32,278 bases of DNA from JTS-RE37 sp041743975 (lineage in GTDB: Bacteria; Bacteroidota; Bacteroidia; Flavobacteriales; Flavobacteriaceae): positions 1 through 32,278 of the forward strand of contig JBGTLT010000099.1 of assembly GCA_041743975.1 (NCBI GenBank), written 5' to 3'. Made by a program: the position numbers and the translations under genes. The notes below the pieces were generated by a model. The model was given only the letters and a program-made list of their open reading frames with translations, searched no databases and was not told the origin of the DNA. Positions 7,417-15,565 of this stretch are shown here, in pieces. Numbering within the stretch: position 1 is the first letter of the stretch; the number at the start of each line of letters is the position of its first letter.

Positions 7417-8088
7417 ATGGAAACTTTCTTAAACAGCCATGCTCTTATGGTATCAAGTTATGTCGGGTATTTCATTATCAGTTATAAATTCAATTTGGTG
7501 AAAATTAATTCCCTGATGGATACTCTTACATCTGTGAAGGCATTCAGCTTGATAAACCTCAAACATTTATCAGGCATCCTATTATTTGGGACCGGGTTTT
7601 GGGTGTACCTGCAGGATTATCAATTCTTGATAATTAACTTTGGGTTTAATAATGTATTCAGCATTATACTATTGTTGATGTTCATAATTCTTTCATGTCT
7701 CCTTTCTAAAAGATCGGCTGAGAAATATTTTGGGGATCTGGACACTTCGCGTAATATAAGACCTTCTGATCAAATCCTGTATTACTCCATCCGGATTCCA
7801 TTTTTGTTCTTTTATGAACTCTATATTAGAGGACTATTACTGCATACCAGCTTAATTTATACCAATTTAATAATCGCCATTTTAATCAACCTGATATTTT
7901 ACACCCTACTTCATTCCTACAATTCCAAAAAGGAAATTATCGGGTGTATTCCGCTCGGAATTGTACTGTGCCTCTTTAGTTATTATACCAACAGCATTTG
8001 GCCTGTCTTCTTAATTCATGCAAGCCTATCTATTATGTATGAATCTACTCTATTTAAAATAACAAACTTCAAAACCCAGAAATCATGA
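7417..8088 (+). CDS. CPBP-family (Abi) intramembrane protease-like protein, atypical active site
   Basis: A 223-residue protein with about six hydrophobic segments. The C-terminal half shows the CPBP motifs: YELYIRG at 133-139 in the place of EExxxR, Y162xxxH166 in the place of FxxxH, and H201ASLS for motif 3. The first glutamate of EExxxR is a tyrosine, while E134, R138 and both histidines remain. Family members are glutamic-type membrane proteases or protease-like scaffolds. The altered motif may abolish or change peptidase activity. It overlaps the next gene by four bases (ATGA), so it is translationally coupled to the SDR. A role in bacteriocin self-immunity is known for some relatives but is not suggested by this context. 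Confidence 0.7.
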   Translation: METFLNSHALMVSSYVGYFIISYKFNLVKINSLMDTLTSVKAFSLINLKHLSGILLFGTGFWVYLQDYQFLIINFGFNNVFSIILLLMFIILSCLLSKRSAEKYFGDLDTSRNIRPSDQILYYSIRIPFLFFYELYIRGLLLHTSLIYTNLIIAILINLIFYTLLHSYNSKKEIIGCIPLGIVLCLFSYYTNSIWPVFLIHASLSIMYESTLFKITNFKTQKS

Positions 8089-9080
8089 AAGTCTTCTTAA
8101 CTGGTGCAACAGGATATATAGGGAATCGATTGGCTTTACAGCTCGCCGAAAATAATTATGAAGTACACGGACTTGTGCGGGATCTCAAATCAGAAAATAT
8201 TCCTGTTCATCCCAATATCATTTTGTTTGAAGGAAATTTGAATGATACTATTTCGATAGAAAAAGCAATAGCCAACTGCGAGTATGTTTTTCATACTGCA
8301 GCTTTTACAAAACTTACCTGTTGTGATGTAGAGGAATTTTACAATGTGAATGTGCGGGGAACCGCCAATGTACTAAATGCAGCTAAAAACAGCGGAATTA
8401 AAAAATTCATTTTCACAAGTTCTGTTTCAGTCTTTGGCCCTTCTCAGCCCAATTCACTAATTGTTGAAATTCAGCCCAGAATGAGCTCGTATGCCAATGA
8501 TTATGAACTAACAAAGACTATGGCAGAAAATCTTGTACTTGAATATAATAAAAAGGGGCTTCCGGGGATTATTTTAAATGTTTCCAGGGTTTACGGTCCC
8601 GGTAATACAGGTTTTTCCAATGGAGTGAACAGGTTTATTACGATGTTGTTAAAAAACAGGGTTGTATTTGTTCCATCAAAATTACACATAGAATCAAATT
8701 ACGTGTATATAGATGATGTTACAAAAGCGCATATACTCGCATTAAAAAATGGCAAGCCCGGAGAAAAGTACATTATAGGCGGCGAAAATGCGTCCTATGA
8801 AAAATTGTTTACGACTATTTCTGAATGCAACCAAACGAAAATTCCGATGGTAAAGATCAATTATATGGCATTGAAAACTGGACTATATTTAAAAACTTTT
8901 CTGGATAAGCTCCTGTTTAATGAACCTTCCCTAACCCCAAAACAGCTTGATTATTTATTTACAAACAGAAATGTTTCCTCCCTAAAGGCTATATCACAAT
9001 TAGGTTATGAAATCACTACTCTAAAAATAGGATTGGATCAAACTCTAAGATTTTTAAAAACTCAAAATCATGAAAACTAA
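8085..9080 (+). CDS. NAD-dependent epimerase/dehydratase, extended SDR
   Basis: A 331-residue Rossmann enzyme. The dinucleotide motif GATGYIG lies at residues 7-13, a TSSVSVFG stretch at 111-118 supplies the catalytic serine region, and the catalytic pair is Y140ELTK144. GxxGEKYIIGGENASYEKL near residues 220-240 is typical of atypical/extended SDRs of the dihydroflavonol-4-reductase and 3-beta-hydroxysteroid dehydrogenase-like branch. The substrate is therefore probably a lipid, terpenoid or keto compound and not a nucleotide sugar, although this is inference. It is coupled to the CPBP gene by a four-base overlap and overlaps the following SDR by 11 bases, so the three genes are one transcription unit. 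Confidence 0.85.
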   Translation: MKVFLTGATGYIGNRLALQLAENNYEVHGLVRDLKSENIPVHPNIILFEGNLNDTISIEKAIANCEYVFHTAAFTKLTCCDVEEFYNVNVRGTANVLNAAKNSGIKKFIFTSSVSVFGPSQPNSLIVEIQPRMSSYANDYELTKTMAENLVLEYNKKGLPGIILNVSRVYGPGNTGFSNGVNRFITMLLKNRVVFVPSKLHIESNYVYIDDVTKAHILALKNGKPGEKYIIGGENASYEKLFTTISECNQTKIPMVKINYMALKTGLYLKTFLDKLLFNEPSLTPKQLDYLFTNRNVSSLKAISQLGYEITTLKIGLDQTLRFLKTQNHEN

Positions 9081-9888
9081 ATATTTTACTTTGATCACCG
9101 GGGCGAGTCAGGGATTTGGTAAAGCAATGGCAATTGAATGTGCAAAACGTCATATGAATCTTGTTCTGGTTTCGTTACCAAATACAGGTTTAAATGAACT
9201 GGCTGATGTTTTGAAACAGATTTATAATGTTTCTGTATACAGCATAGAAATGGATTTAAGTACTTCCGGAAATTGCATCTCACTGTTCGGGATGGTAAAA
9301 AAGGAGCAAATTTCAATTAAATATTTTATCAACAATGCAGGTGTCTTAAGCAGGGGATTTTTTAAAGATTTGGATACAAATTATATTCTGGGTCAAATAA
9401 GTCTGAATATCTGCACCCCTACCCTTCTGATAAAATTATTTCTGGATGATCTGAAACAAAATGCACCATCGGGCATCCTGAATGTTGGAAGTATGACTAG
9501 TTTTTTCTACTTGCCAAAAAAACAGGTATACGGTGGTACAAAGGCTTATTTACTTTCCTTTTCAAGGAGTTTACGCAGGGAATTAAAACCGGATAATATC
9601 TCGGTATCCATAGTTTGTCCCGGCGGAATGAATACTTCTCCCGTTCTTACCTATCAAAATAGAACTGGCAGCTGGGGCTCCAGAATGTCTATAATGAATC
9701 CCGAAAATGCCGCTAAATTTGCTATTGACGGAATGCTACAGGGAAAAGAAATTATTGTCCCGGGGATTATAAACCGATTTTTCATGTTCTTAAACAGCAT
9801 CTTACCAGAACTTGTAAAAGAAAAAATTACAGATGTGGAAATGAAAAAGTTTAAGACCGAAATGCTTTGTACAAGGACTATCTCATAA
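9070..9888 (+). CDS. Short-chain dehydrogenase/reductase (classical SDR)
   Basis: A 272-residue classical SDR: TGASQGFG (10-17) for cofactor binding, NNAG (88-91), catalytic S141 and Y154GGTK158, and PGGMNTS after the sixth strand. The C-terminal extension ends in a hydrophobic stretch (INRFFMFLNSILPELV), as seen in SDRs acting on acyl or sterol-like substrates at the membrane. An NAD(P)-linked reduction or oxidation of a lipid is likely, but the substrate is unknown. It is the last gene of the four-gene operon and is followed directly by a strong terminator. Cofactor preference is not clear. Confidence 0.87.
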   Translation: MKTKYFTLITGASQGFGKAMAIECAKRHMNLVLVSLPNTGLNELADVLKQIYNVSVYSIEMDLSTSGNCISLFGMVKKEQISIKYFINNAGVLSRGFFKDLDTNYILGQISLNICTPTLLIKLFLDDLKQNAPSGILNVGSMTSFFYLPKKQVYGGTKAYLLSFSRSLRRELKPDNISVSIVCPGGMNTSPVLTYQNRTGSWGSRMSIMNPENAAKFAIDGMLQGKEIIVPGIINRFFMFLNSILPELVKEKITDVEMKKFKTEMLCTRTIS

Positions 9889-9902
9889 ACAGTTCAAATA
9901 GA

Positions 9903-9934
9903 AAATAGCGGGGGCCGGCCCCCGCTATTTTTTT
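9903..9934 (+). terminator. Rho-independent terminator of the SDR operon
   Basis: A perfect 28-base palindrome at 9903-9930 (AAATAGCGGGGG-CCGG-CCCCCGCTATTT) gives a 12-base-pair stem with a 4-base loop. The plus strand then continues with four more T residues, so the stem runs into a run of seven T. It starts 14 bases after the SDR stop codon. The A tract on the other side would also let it work on the minus strand. Confidence 0.92.
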
Positions 9935-9956
9935 GATAAGTTTTAAATTTTACACA

Positions 9957-10031
9957 ATGATGAAAAAGGCAGAATTGTTCAATGAAGAATTTTTAAAGCA
10001 GTTCAAGACCGGTGATGAGCTGAACGGATAA
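9957..10031 (+). pseudogene. IS256-family transposase, N-terminal stub
   Basis: A 24-codon frame reads MMKKAELFNEEFLKQFKTGD then ELNG and a stop. This matches the start of Bacteroidota IS256-type transposases (MKKE.L...EFLKQFKTGEEL). Nothing after it resembles the rest of the protein, so only the first 75 bases of the gene survive. It marks an old insertion immediately after the SDR operon terminator. Confidence 0.65.
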
Positions 10032-10393
10032 GAGGACCAAGGCTAGTCCATACCTGTGAGTTTCTTCTCTGATTTGTTATATAGTATCATAACTTTAATT
10101 TTTAGAGAAACAAAGAAATCATAAAAAGCACAGTCAGAATTATGAATGTAATCAACCTAATTTTAAATGGCCCCAGTGTGATTTCCTTCATAGTTATGTC
10201 TTTATTTATTATCGTACAGTACTCAAGTTGTTAAACAAGTTATTCAAAGAGCTATAGCTAAAGCATGCTTTTTTTAATTAATTAACAAAGGCAATCTGTT
10301 CCTTGAAATTAACCTCCCCCCATTAAATAGCACCATTTAAAACCAGAGAATTTCGGGCAAATAATTGGTTAACTTTAAGTCGATAAATGGCCT
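10032..10393. other. Non-coding AT-rich stretch
   Basis: About 360 bases without a credible gene on either strand, lying between two transposase remnants. A short palindrome AAAGCATGCTTT followed by T residues occurs near 10260-10275, but it has no loop and no gene upstream to terminate. Otherwise I see nothing in it. Confidence 0.5.
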
Positions 10394-10583
10394 ATGAAAC
10401 CCTCAAAAATTACAGAATCCCAGATTGTATTTGCGATTAACCAAGCGGAAACCCGAATGCAGGTTGCCGAGGTTTGTCACAAAATGGGTATCATCGAGGC
10501 GATGAACTACAATTGGAATAGAAATATGGTGGTCCCGGGGTCTCGGAATTGTGCAGGCTCACCAACCTGGAAGAGGAGAAATC
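10394..10583 (+). pseudogene. IS3-family transposase OrfA remnant, frameshifted
   Basis: The frame starts MKPSKITESQIVFAINQAET and continues VAEVCHKMGI.EAMNYNW, the N-terminal HTH of IS3-family OrfA proteins. After about codon 43 the family sequence moves to another frame, where YGGPGVSELCRLTNLEEE can be read, matching the expected YGGxGVSELRRLKxLEEEN. So there is a frameshift near 10520. The leucine-zipper end and OrfB are gone. At 10584 the sequence switches to DinB-like coding. Confidence 0.75.
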
Positions 10584-10992
10584 ATGGATCGGATCCCCGA
10601 AGATATCCGTGATTTGAACCAGTTAGAAACGGATTATTTATTTGATGACAATGTGAACAGTGTTGGGTCCATGATCATGCATTTGGTGGCGACGAAGCAT
10701 ATTGCCATGTTGAAACTTTAGAAGAACACCAGTGGTCTGGTGAAGAAGGAGAATTTTGAGCTGTTGCGACTGGTTTGAGCTCAGTATCAAGAGATTAGCT
10801 AAAAGTGTAACCCATATAATATTATTTGGATCAATTGGATCAGGTCCGGGAAAAACACTCGCCGGGCTTAAAGCCATCGATTATGCCTGGTTTGCGGCCA
10901 GAATAGATGAGAGCATGAACAACTATTGGGCATGGTTTCATATTTTAGAACATCAGGCCAATCATATGGGACAGATCGCCTTAGTAAAATAG
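10584..10992 (+). pseudogene. DinB-superfamily protein, degenerate
   Basis: Two separate pieces look like one DinB/DUF664-type four-helix protein. The first frame (10584-10721) includes DRIPEDIRDLNQLETDYLF and then NSVGSMIMHLVATKHIAML, matching the family's 'NSIGxLLxHLAxxE' metal-site helix. After a TAG and further stops, a second frame (about 10860-10992) gives NYWAWFHILEHQANHMGQI, the typical last helix with its metal-binding histidines. The middle is scrambled. The gene is dead, and the IS3 remnant joins it directly at the 5' side. Substrate and former role are unknown. Confidence 0.65.
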
Positions 10993-11093
10993 AGGCTACC
11001 TCAGTAATACGGTATAGTCTAATTGCGGAAACTTCATATAATTTTGGTAGAGATATAAAAAGGAAAATGTAACTTATCATTCGTATTGAGTAT

Positions 11094-12173
11094 ATGGAGC
11101 GCACCAACTATCATACTAACAGGCGCAATGACATTATCACAATAGTGCTCATAGGGGCCTTGTTGGGGCTTATTTATTCATCATTTTCCGATGGTTTTGG
11201 GGTACTATATCCACATATTAACACGATAATTATAGGAATATTAGTCGGTGGATTACTTTCCTATCTGGAATTCTATTTTTTCCCGGAAAGAAGCCGGAAT
11301 TTTAAGTTTATCAGCCTTGTATTGCTTCGCTCGGGCATCTATATTCTGCTCATCATCTTAATTGTATTTTCTGTTTTGATGGTTTCACGGATGATCAGAT
11401 TAAATATGGGCTTCCGCGAAGTATTGGCGAGTGATGATTTTCAATTCTATCTCATTCATGAGGATTTTAAAGTGGCGGTAGTGTATACGGTGGCCTTTGC
11501 GTTTATCATTAACTTCAGCCTGTTGATGAGCCGAAAAATTGGCAGGGCTACCATGTGGGATATTATTTCGGGAAAACATTATAAACCCAGCTCGGTGGAG
11601 ACAATCTTCATGTTCCTCAGTATTCGTCATTCAGATCGGATCATACGCAAAATAGGCCGACTGAAATATCATCAATTCCTGGCAGATTTCTTTCACGATA
11701 TTACCCAGCCCATATTGGCATACCATGGAGCAATTTATGAATATGTAGAAGATAACATCGTTGTTTCATGGAAGCCCAAAAATGGATGTAAGAATTCCAA
11801 CTGTATCAGGGCTTATTTCCAATGTAAAAATAGCATCAGGGAAAAGCGGGAGTACTACTATACAGAGTATAGCTTCGTCCCTGAATTTGTTGCGGGATAT
11901 CATGTTGGAAATGTGGTTCGGGGCGAGCTTGGAGTAATAAAAAGTCCATTGGTCTATTTCGGGGATGTAATGAATACAACTTCCAGGATTAAAGATCACA
12001 GCCTGGGTTTGGGAAACGATCTCGAACTTTCGGCACATTTAAGGTACCGTCTGGATATTCCTGATATTTTTCATATTGAATCTTGTGGAAACATAAACCT
12101 CAAAGGAAAACGTGATGGCATGGAGCTATTTAAAATTTCCGAAAATCCGGTATCCGTGAACTATAAAGTATGA
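11094..12173 (+). CDS. Four-TM class III nucleotidyl cyclase-like protein A (lacks first metal Asp)
   Basis: A 359-residue protein. Four hydrophobic segments (about 13-29, 41-63, 70-97, 127-144) are followed by a class III cyclase homology domain from about 170. The metal-binding Asp of the first motif is replaced (IFMFLS176IRHS instead of FLD), while the second, YVED220NIVVSW, remains. The purine-side region is well kept: GVIK283S, then GDVMN294TTSR298, including the transition-state Asn and Arg. Alone, a homodimer would lack a full metal site. The stop overlaps the start of the paralog by four bases (ATGA), so equal, coupled translation is likely. Product (cAMP or cGMP) cannot be told: the usual substrate-selecting Asp position is not conserved. 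Confidence 0.85.
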   Translation: MERTNYHTNRRNDIITIVLIGALLGLIYSSFSDGFGVLYPHINTIIIGILVGGLLSYLEFYFFPERSRNFKFISLVLLRSGIYILLIILIVFSVLMVSRMIRLNMGFREVLASDDFQFYLIHEDFKVAVVYTVAFAFIINFSLLMSRKIGRATMWDIISGKHYKPSSVETIFMFLSIRHSDRIIRKIGRLKYHQFLADFFHDITQPILAYHGAIYEYVEDNIVVSWKPKNGCKNSNCIRAYFQCKNSIREKREYYYTEYSFVPEFVAGYHVGNVVRGELGVIKSPLVYFGDVMNTTSRIKDHSLGLGNDLELSAHLRYRLDIPDIFHIESCGNINLKGKRDGMELFKISENPVSVNYKV

Positions 12174-13240
12174 AGTATAGGGAAGATAATATAAGAAATC
12201 GCAGAATGGCCGCAATAATTACGGCCATAGGAGCATTTTTAGGCCTGCTTTATCCCCTTATTGCGGGACAGCTACAAAATCCCATTGCCATTTTGAACGG
12301 GTTAACAATTGGCCTGCTGGGTGGACTTATAGTCGCAGCTTTTGAAATCTTCCTGTTTACTTCCGTAAAACGGAGATACTCCTTTACGGTAACCGTGTTG
12401 CTGAAAACATTAGCATATACTATCATATTTATCCTGCTTATCCTGGTAGTTATTAACTTCAATGAAAGCTGGTACTTTAACATGAGTATTTCTGAAAACT
12501 TTACTTCGAAACGGTTTCAGTACTTTCTGTTTGAAGGGGATTTTAAGGTAATTGTGGCCTACTCCTTATTTTCCGTGCTCACTATAATTTTTACACGTGA
12601 AATGAGTCGAAAAATGGGGCAGGGGGTCTTCCTGAGTTTTCTTTTCGGAAAGTATCACAGGCCGCGTGAAGAACATCGGATATTTATGTTTTTAGACCAA
12701 AAATCCTCTACGTCACTTGCGGAAGAAATGACGTCTCTGGGATATTATGAGTTCTTGAAGGAATTTTACTCTGATATAACAAAATGCATCCTCAGTTCGG
12801 GAGGTGAAATCTACAGGTATGTGGGTGACCAGGTGGTAATTAGCTGGTCGGTCATAAAAGGGATAGCGAATGGCAACTGTATACGTTGTTATTTCAGAAT
12901 TCGGGCAGAAATTGAAAACCAAAGAGAAAAGTTTGTATCCAAATACGGAAAACTGCCCGAATTCAGGGTCAGCATTCATGTTGGCCATGTAATATGCGGC
13001 GAAGTAGGAACTGCCAAAAGTCAGATTGTTTTTCACGGAGAGGCACTATACGAAACGGACCGGATAGAAAAGGTGGGCAGCCGCAATGATATCGATATAC
13101 TGATCTCCGAAGATCTTGCCAAACTGGTATCCATGCCTGTTATTTACGAGCTGCATAAGGTGGCAAGGGTACCCCTTACAGATGGAGGTATACCCAAAAA
13201 CCTGTATTCTGTCCGGGAAGCAGAATTAACTCCACTTTAA
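12170..13240 (+). CDS. Four-TM class III nucleotidyl cyclase-like protein B (lacks transition-state Asn)
   Basis: A 356-residue paralog that aligns with the preceding protein without gaps through the catalytic region. The same four-helix membrane part leads into the domain at about 170. Here both metal-binding aspartates are present (FLD176QKSST and YVGD220QVVISW), but the motif GDxxNxxxR has become GEALY294ETDR298, losing the Asn that stabilises the transition state. R298 and K283 remain. Class III active sites form at a dimer interface, with metal residues from one chain and Asn/Arg from the other. This protein therefore has the half that protein A has lost. An obligate A-B heterodimer, comparable with mammalian C1/C2 domains, is inferred. 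Confidence 0.85.
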   Translation: MKYREDNIRNRRMAAIITAIGAFLGLLYPLIAGQLQNPIAILNGLTIGLLGGLIVAAFEIFLFTSVKRRYSFTVTVLLKTLAYTIIFILLILVVINFNESWYFNMSISENFTSKRFQYFLFEGDFKVIVAYSLFSVLTIIFTREMSRKMGQGVFLSFLFGKYHRPREEHRIFMFLDQKSSTSLAEEMTSLGYYEFLKEFYSDITKCILSSGGEIYRYVGDQVVISWSVIKGIANGNCIRCYFRIRAEIENQREKFVSKYGKLPEFRVSIHVGHVICGEVGTAKSQIVFHGEALYETDRIEKVGSRNDIDILISEDLAKLVSMPVIYELHKVARVPLTDGGIPKNLYSVREAELTPL

Positions 13241-13302
13241 TCTTTTCAGCTCCATTAGGTAAGGCGCAGATAATCAGTTTTTAGAATGGCACACTGTCAA
13301 TA

Positions 13303-13581
13303 ATGCAATTGCTCGCAGCCGGCTGGTCTGCCTGTTTTATTGGAGCAATGAGGCAGGCCGTAGCAGACAAGCGTGTAAGGTTTCCCGCCGATGCTTACAT
13401 GGACACAGGGGTAGATCTGGTATTGGGTGAAGACGGATATAACCTACATGCCCGCCTCAACAGCCTACTGCCTGGAATCGAACGCGAAGTAGCTCTTGAC
13501 ATTGCGGAAGCTGCCCATCAAACCTGTCCTTATTCAAAGGCAACCATGGGAAATATTAATGTAGACATTAATGTATTGTAA
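13303..13581 (+). pseudogene. Organic hydroperoxide resistance protein (Ohr/OsmC), 5'-truncated
   Basis: The 92 codons match the C-terminal two thirds of Ohr: LLAAGWSACFIGAM with the peroxidatic Cys (11), then YNLHARLNSLLPGIEREVA and AAHQTCPYSKAT with the second Cys (75). Intact Ohr has about 140 residues. Upstream, GTLSI can be read in frame before the ATG, where GTNPE is expected, and a TAG precedes that. The first ~45 residues, including the Arg that activates the peroxide, are missing. The 3' end and a terminator at 13649 are preserved. It is probably inactive. Confidence 0.8.
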
Positions 13582-13609
13582 TCCCGGTATAGGGGGTTGT
13601 TTAGTTGGT

Positions 13610-13639
13610 AGACGGATTTGGAATATTCTGAATCCGTCT
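13610..13639 (+). other. Hairpin downstream of the ohr remnant
   Basis: AGACGGATT and AATCCGTCT form a perfect 9-base-pair stem around a 12-base loop (TGGAATATTCTG). It lies 29 bases after the ohr stop codon and just before the terminator at 13649. It is not followed by a T tract. The preceding TTTAGTTGGTAGA recalls a tRNA D-arm, but no T-arm or acceptor stem is present. Confidence 0.4.
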
Positions 13640-13648
13640 GTTTGTGTG

Positions 13649-13671
13649 TGCCCAGCATGGGCATCTTTTAT
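13649..13671 (+). terminator. Putative Rho-independent terminator after the ohr remnant
   Basis: TGCCCA-GCA-TGGGCA (13649-13663) is a perfect 6-base-pair GC-rich stem with a 3-base loop, followed on the plus strand by TCTTTTATTT. It is the expected shape of an intrinsic terminator for a plus-strand gene and lies about 70 bases after the ohr stop codon. Confidence 0.65.
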
Positions 13672-13955
13672 TTACTACAAGACAGATAAGCGGGCTTTGA
13701 AAACCCATCAGGAATTACGGTCCAAAGTACCAGCTTCCCGTCAGGAGAAAATGCCGGCGCACTGTGCTCCATACCCTCGGTGCTGATAATGCCGGGTGCA
13801 AAGATTACGGCATGTCTGCCAGGAGGTTCCTGCCCGAGATAATTTATATCCGGACTATTATCCTCCCTGCTGGCGCAATTCACAAGAATAATCAGGGCCA
13901 GGATTCGGCTTGCGAACAGAAAAAAGTACCATGGGGCTTTTTTGTATGCTTCCAT
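13668..13955 (-). pseudogene. PD40/TolB-type beta-propeller lipoprotein, N-terminal fragment
   Basis: A 95-codon frame with a hydrophobic leader and a lipobox ending at Cys27 (LIILVNC). The sequence YLGQEPPGRHAVIFAPGIIS is followed by TEGMEHSAPAFSPDGK. This is the characteristic start of Bacteroidota PD40-repeat periplasmic proteins ('YLGQxPPG...FAPGIIST...FSPDGK'). Family members have several hundred residues with repeated FSPDG blades, and only the first blade survives here. The frame then ends at the ohr terminator region. Former function is unknown. Confidence 0.7.
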
Positions 13956-14269
13956 TGTTGAACAGGATATCCGAACTAAAAGCAGATACTTTAAATGTGT
14001 TTATAATCACCCATTTAGGGTGATTTGCAATAGAGTTGACTGGACCATTACTAATTTCAATCCTGTCAGGATCTTCATGCAAAACAATTTGAGCATCCTA
14101 AAAACTCCACCGAAAAACGGAGTATAAACAGTCCTTCATTCGAACATCACCTGCATTTTAGGTGCCATTGAATTGTTTGATGGTGGCCCACTGTTGAACC
14201 CGCGTGAGGATATAGCCCAGTCATACAGGCTCCAGTAGCAATTCAGGATCCATTGTTCACAGGTGGGTG
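13956..14269. other. Decayed stretch, possible second half of the TetR gene
   Basis: No intact gene. On the minus strand from 14253 to 14158, MDPELLLEPV, a TGA and then LGYILTRVQQW can be read. The first part resembles the '(N/D)PELL' helix common near the C-terminus of TetR proteins. It may be the shifted remainder of the TetR fragment at 14270-14512, but this is weak. A second minus-strand frame (14082-13858) has no recognisable domain. Confidence 0.3.
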
Positions 14270-14512
14270 TCATCTATTTTGGATGAGCATCCAACTCGTT
14301 TCAGAATGACTTGCGAATATAAAAGTGGCTTTCACCTCCTTAATTTTGACATATAGATGGTTGATAATATCCTCCCTATCCTTAAAATATCTATAAATGG
14401 TCCCCATTCCTGCGCCTGCCTTGTCGGCAATCATTGACATCGGTGTTCGTTCCAAACCACGTTGGATGAACAGTTGTATTGCCGCCGTCAAAACCCTTTC
14501 CTTTCTGTCCAT
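14270..14512 (-). pseudogene. TetR-family regulator, DNA-binding domain only
   Basis: Eighty codons beginning MDRKERVLTAAIQLFIQRG, with the TetR helix-turn-helix MSMIADKAGAGMGTIYRYFKDREDI at about 25-49. TetR proteins have roughly 190-200 residues. The ligand-binding domain is missing: the frame leaves family-like sequence after KIKEVKA and ends at MLIQNR. A frameshift or deletion is likely. It lies 36 bases downstream of the bestrophin gene on the same strand. If translated, the product would be an isolated DNA-binding domain. Confidence 0.78.
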
Positions 14513-14548
14513 AATAACATATAAATTTATTAATCTGAAAGGTCGTTG

Positions 14549-15565
14549 TTACATAAGGATCTTATTCACGGGTTCTATGGATTTGGGTAAATCAGTCTCC
14601 TCCAGCATTTCCCTCAAATCTATCTCTATAGTCCTTGAAAGTGCCGCCATTGGGATATCGTTTGCACCACCTTCAAACGGATTTTCGGTACTTTCCCCTA
14701 CTTGTTCCAGGGATGTAAAAACCCAACCAACAATTACACTGAACGGAATCGTCAACCATATTCCATAATCGCCTAGTTTGGCAAATTCGTTTAGCATGGC
14801 AAAGGGTAATATGATGACCAAAAGATTAATGAAAAATAGGTTGATACTTGCAAACTGACGGGGATATGGGAAATTTTTGATACGTTCAGCCTTGCCTTGG
14901 TGCGTAAAAAATTCCTTAATGATAGCTTCCATTTCAACATAGGGGAAGGCATCAAGGAGACCTTCTTTCCGTAATTGAGCTAAATCTCTTGATTGCAAGC
15001 TCAATAAGTGGGTGGCCCTATTTTTCTTTCTCAACACATAATCCAGCTCAATTTTTGATAAAAAGGGTATTATTTCATCCTCTAAGTTGGTCTCCCATTC
15101 CGGGATGCTATAATTCCCACGATATTCTTTGGCATATGCCTTGTTCATATTTTCCCATTCTCTCGGTTGTCGCAATTGAAAACGCAAAGCAGTTAACCAG
15201 GCAATATGCCGATAGATTAACCTTTTATGAGCTGATTTTAAATCATCAGGCGTATTTGTTTTGAAATTGGGGGATGTAACAAAGTCTTTGGTCATTACTC
15301 CCCATGTCCGGCTATCATTTACAATAGCACCCCAAATCATTCGCGCTTCCCAAAGTCGGCTATAGGTTTGAGTGTTCTTAAAGCTAACAATAAACGCTGC
15401 GGCCGTACCCACTAATGCGACTGGCAGCCAGGGGATACCCAACCATTTAAAGCCAAAAGCCCCATATAGAACGGTTGGAACGATAGAGATGAACAAAAGC
15501 CAGTAAATTGATCGTCTTGTCCAGAGTAAGAATTCCTTTAATTTGTAGTGACTTCCTGTATGCAT
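14549..15565 (-). CDS. Bestrophin-family anion channel (UPF0187)
   Basis: A 338-residue membrane protein of normal length for bacterial bestrophins. The N-terminal part has two adjacent hydrophobic segments (about 18-35 and 40-58) followed by SFKNTQTYSRLWEARMIWG, the conserved stretch after the pore helix. A second hydrophobic pair lies at about 228-250 and 255-275. ENPFEGGANDIPM near 301-313 is the signature of the family's cytosolic gate region. Relatives form pentameric channels for chloride or other small anions in the inner membrane. The gene appears intact although its surroundings are decayed. It reads toward the TetR fragment. Confidence 0.9.
   Translation of the reverse strand: MHTGSHYKLKEFLLWTRRSIYWLLFISIVPTVLYGAFGFKWLGIPWLPVALVGTAAAFIVSFKNTQTYSRLWEARMIWGAIVNDSRTWGVMTKDFVTSPNFKTNTPDDLKSAHKRLIYRHIAWLTALRFQLRQPREWENMNKAYAKEYRGNYSIPEWETNLEDEIIPFLSKIELDYVLRKKNRATHLLSLQSRDLAQLRKEGLLDAFPYVEMEAIIKEFFTHQGKAERIKNFPYPRQFASINLFFINLLVIILPFAMLNEFAKLGDYGIWLTIPFSVIVGWVFTSLEQVGESTENPFEGGANDIPMAALSRTIEIDLREMLEETDLPKSIEPVNKILM

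Noticed and set aside
10255..10276. Terminator from AAAGCATGCTTT plus T residues
   Set aside because: The palindrome has no loop and no gene upstream ends nearby.
13590..13645. tRNA-like sequence (TTTAGTTGGTAGA followed by a 9-bp stem)
   Set aside because: The stem is longer than an anticodon stem, there is no T-arm (GGTTCGAATCC type) and no acceptor pairing, so it is treated as a simple hairpin.
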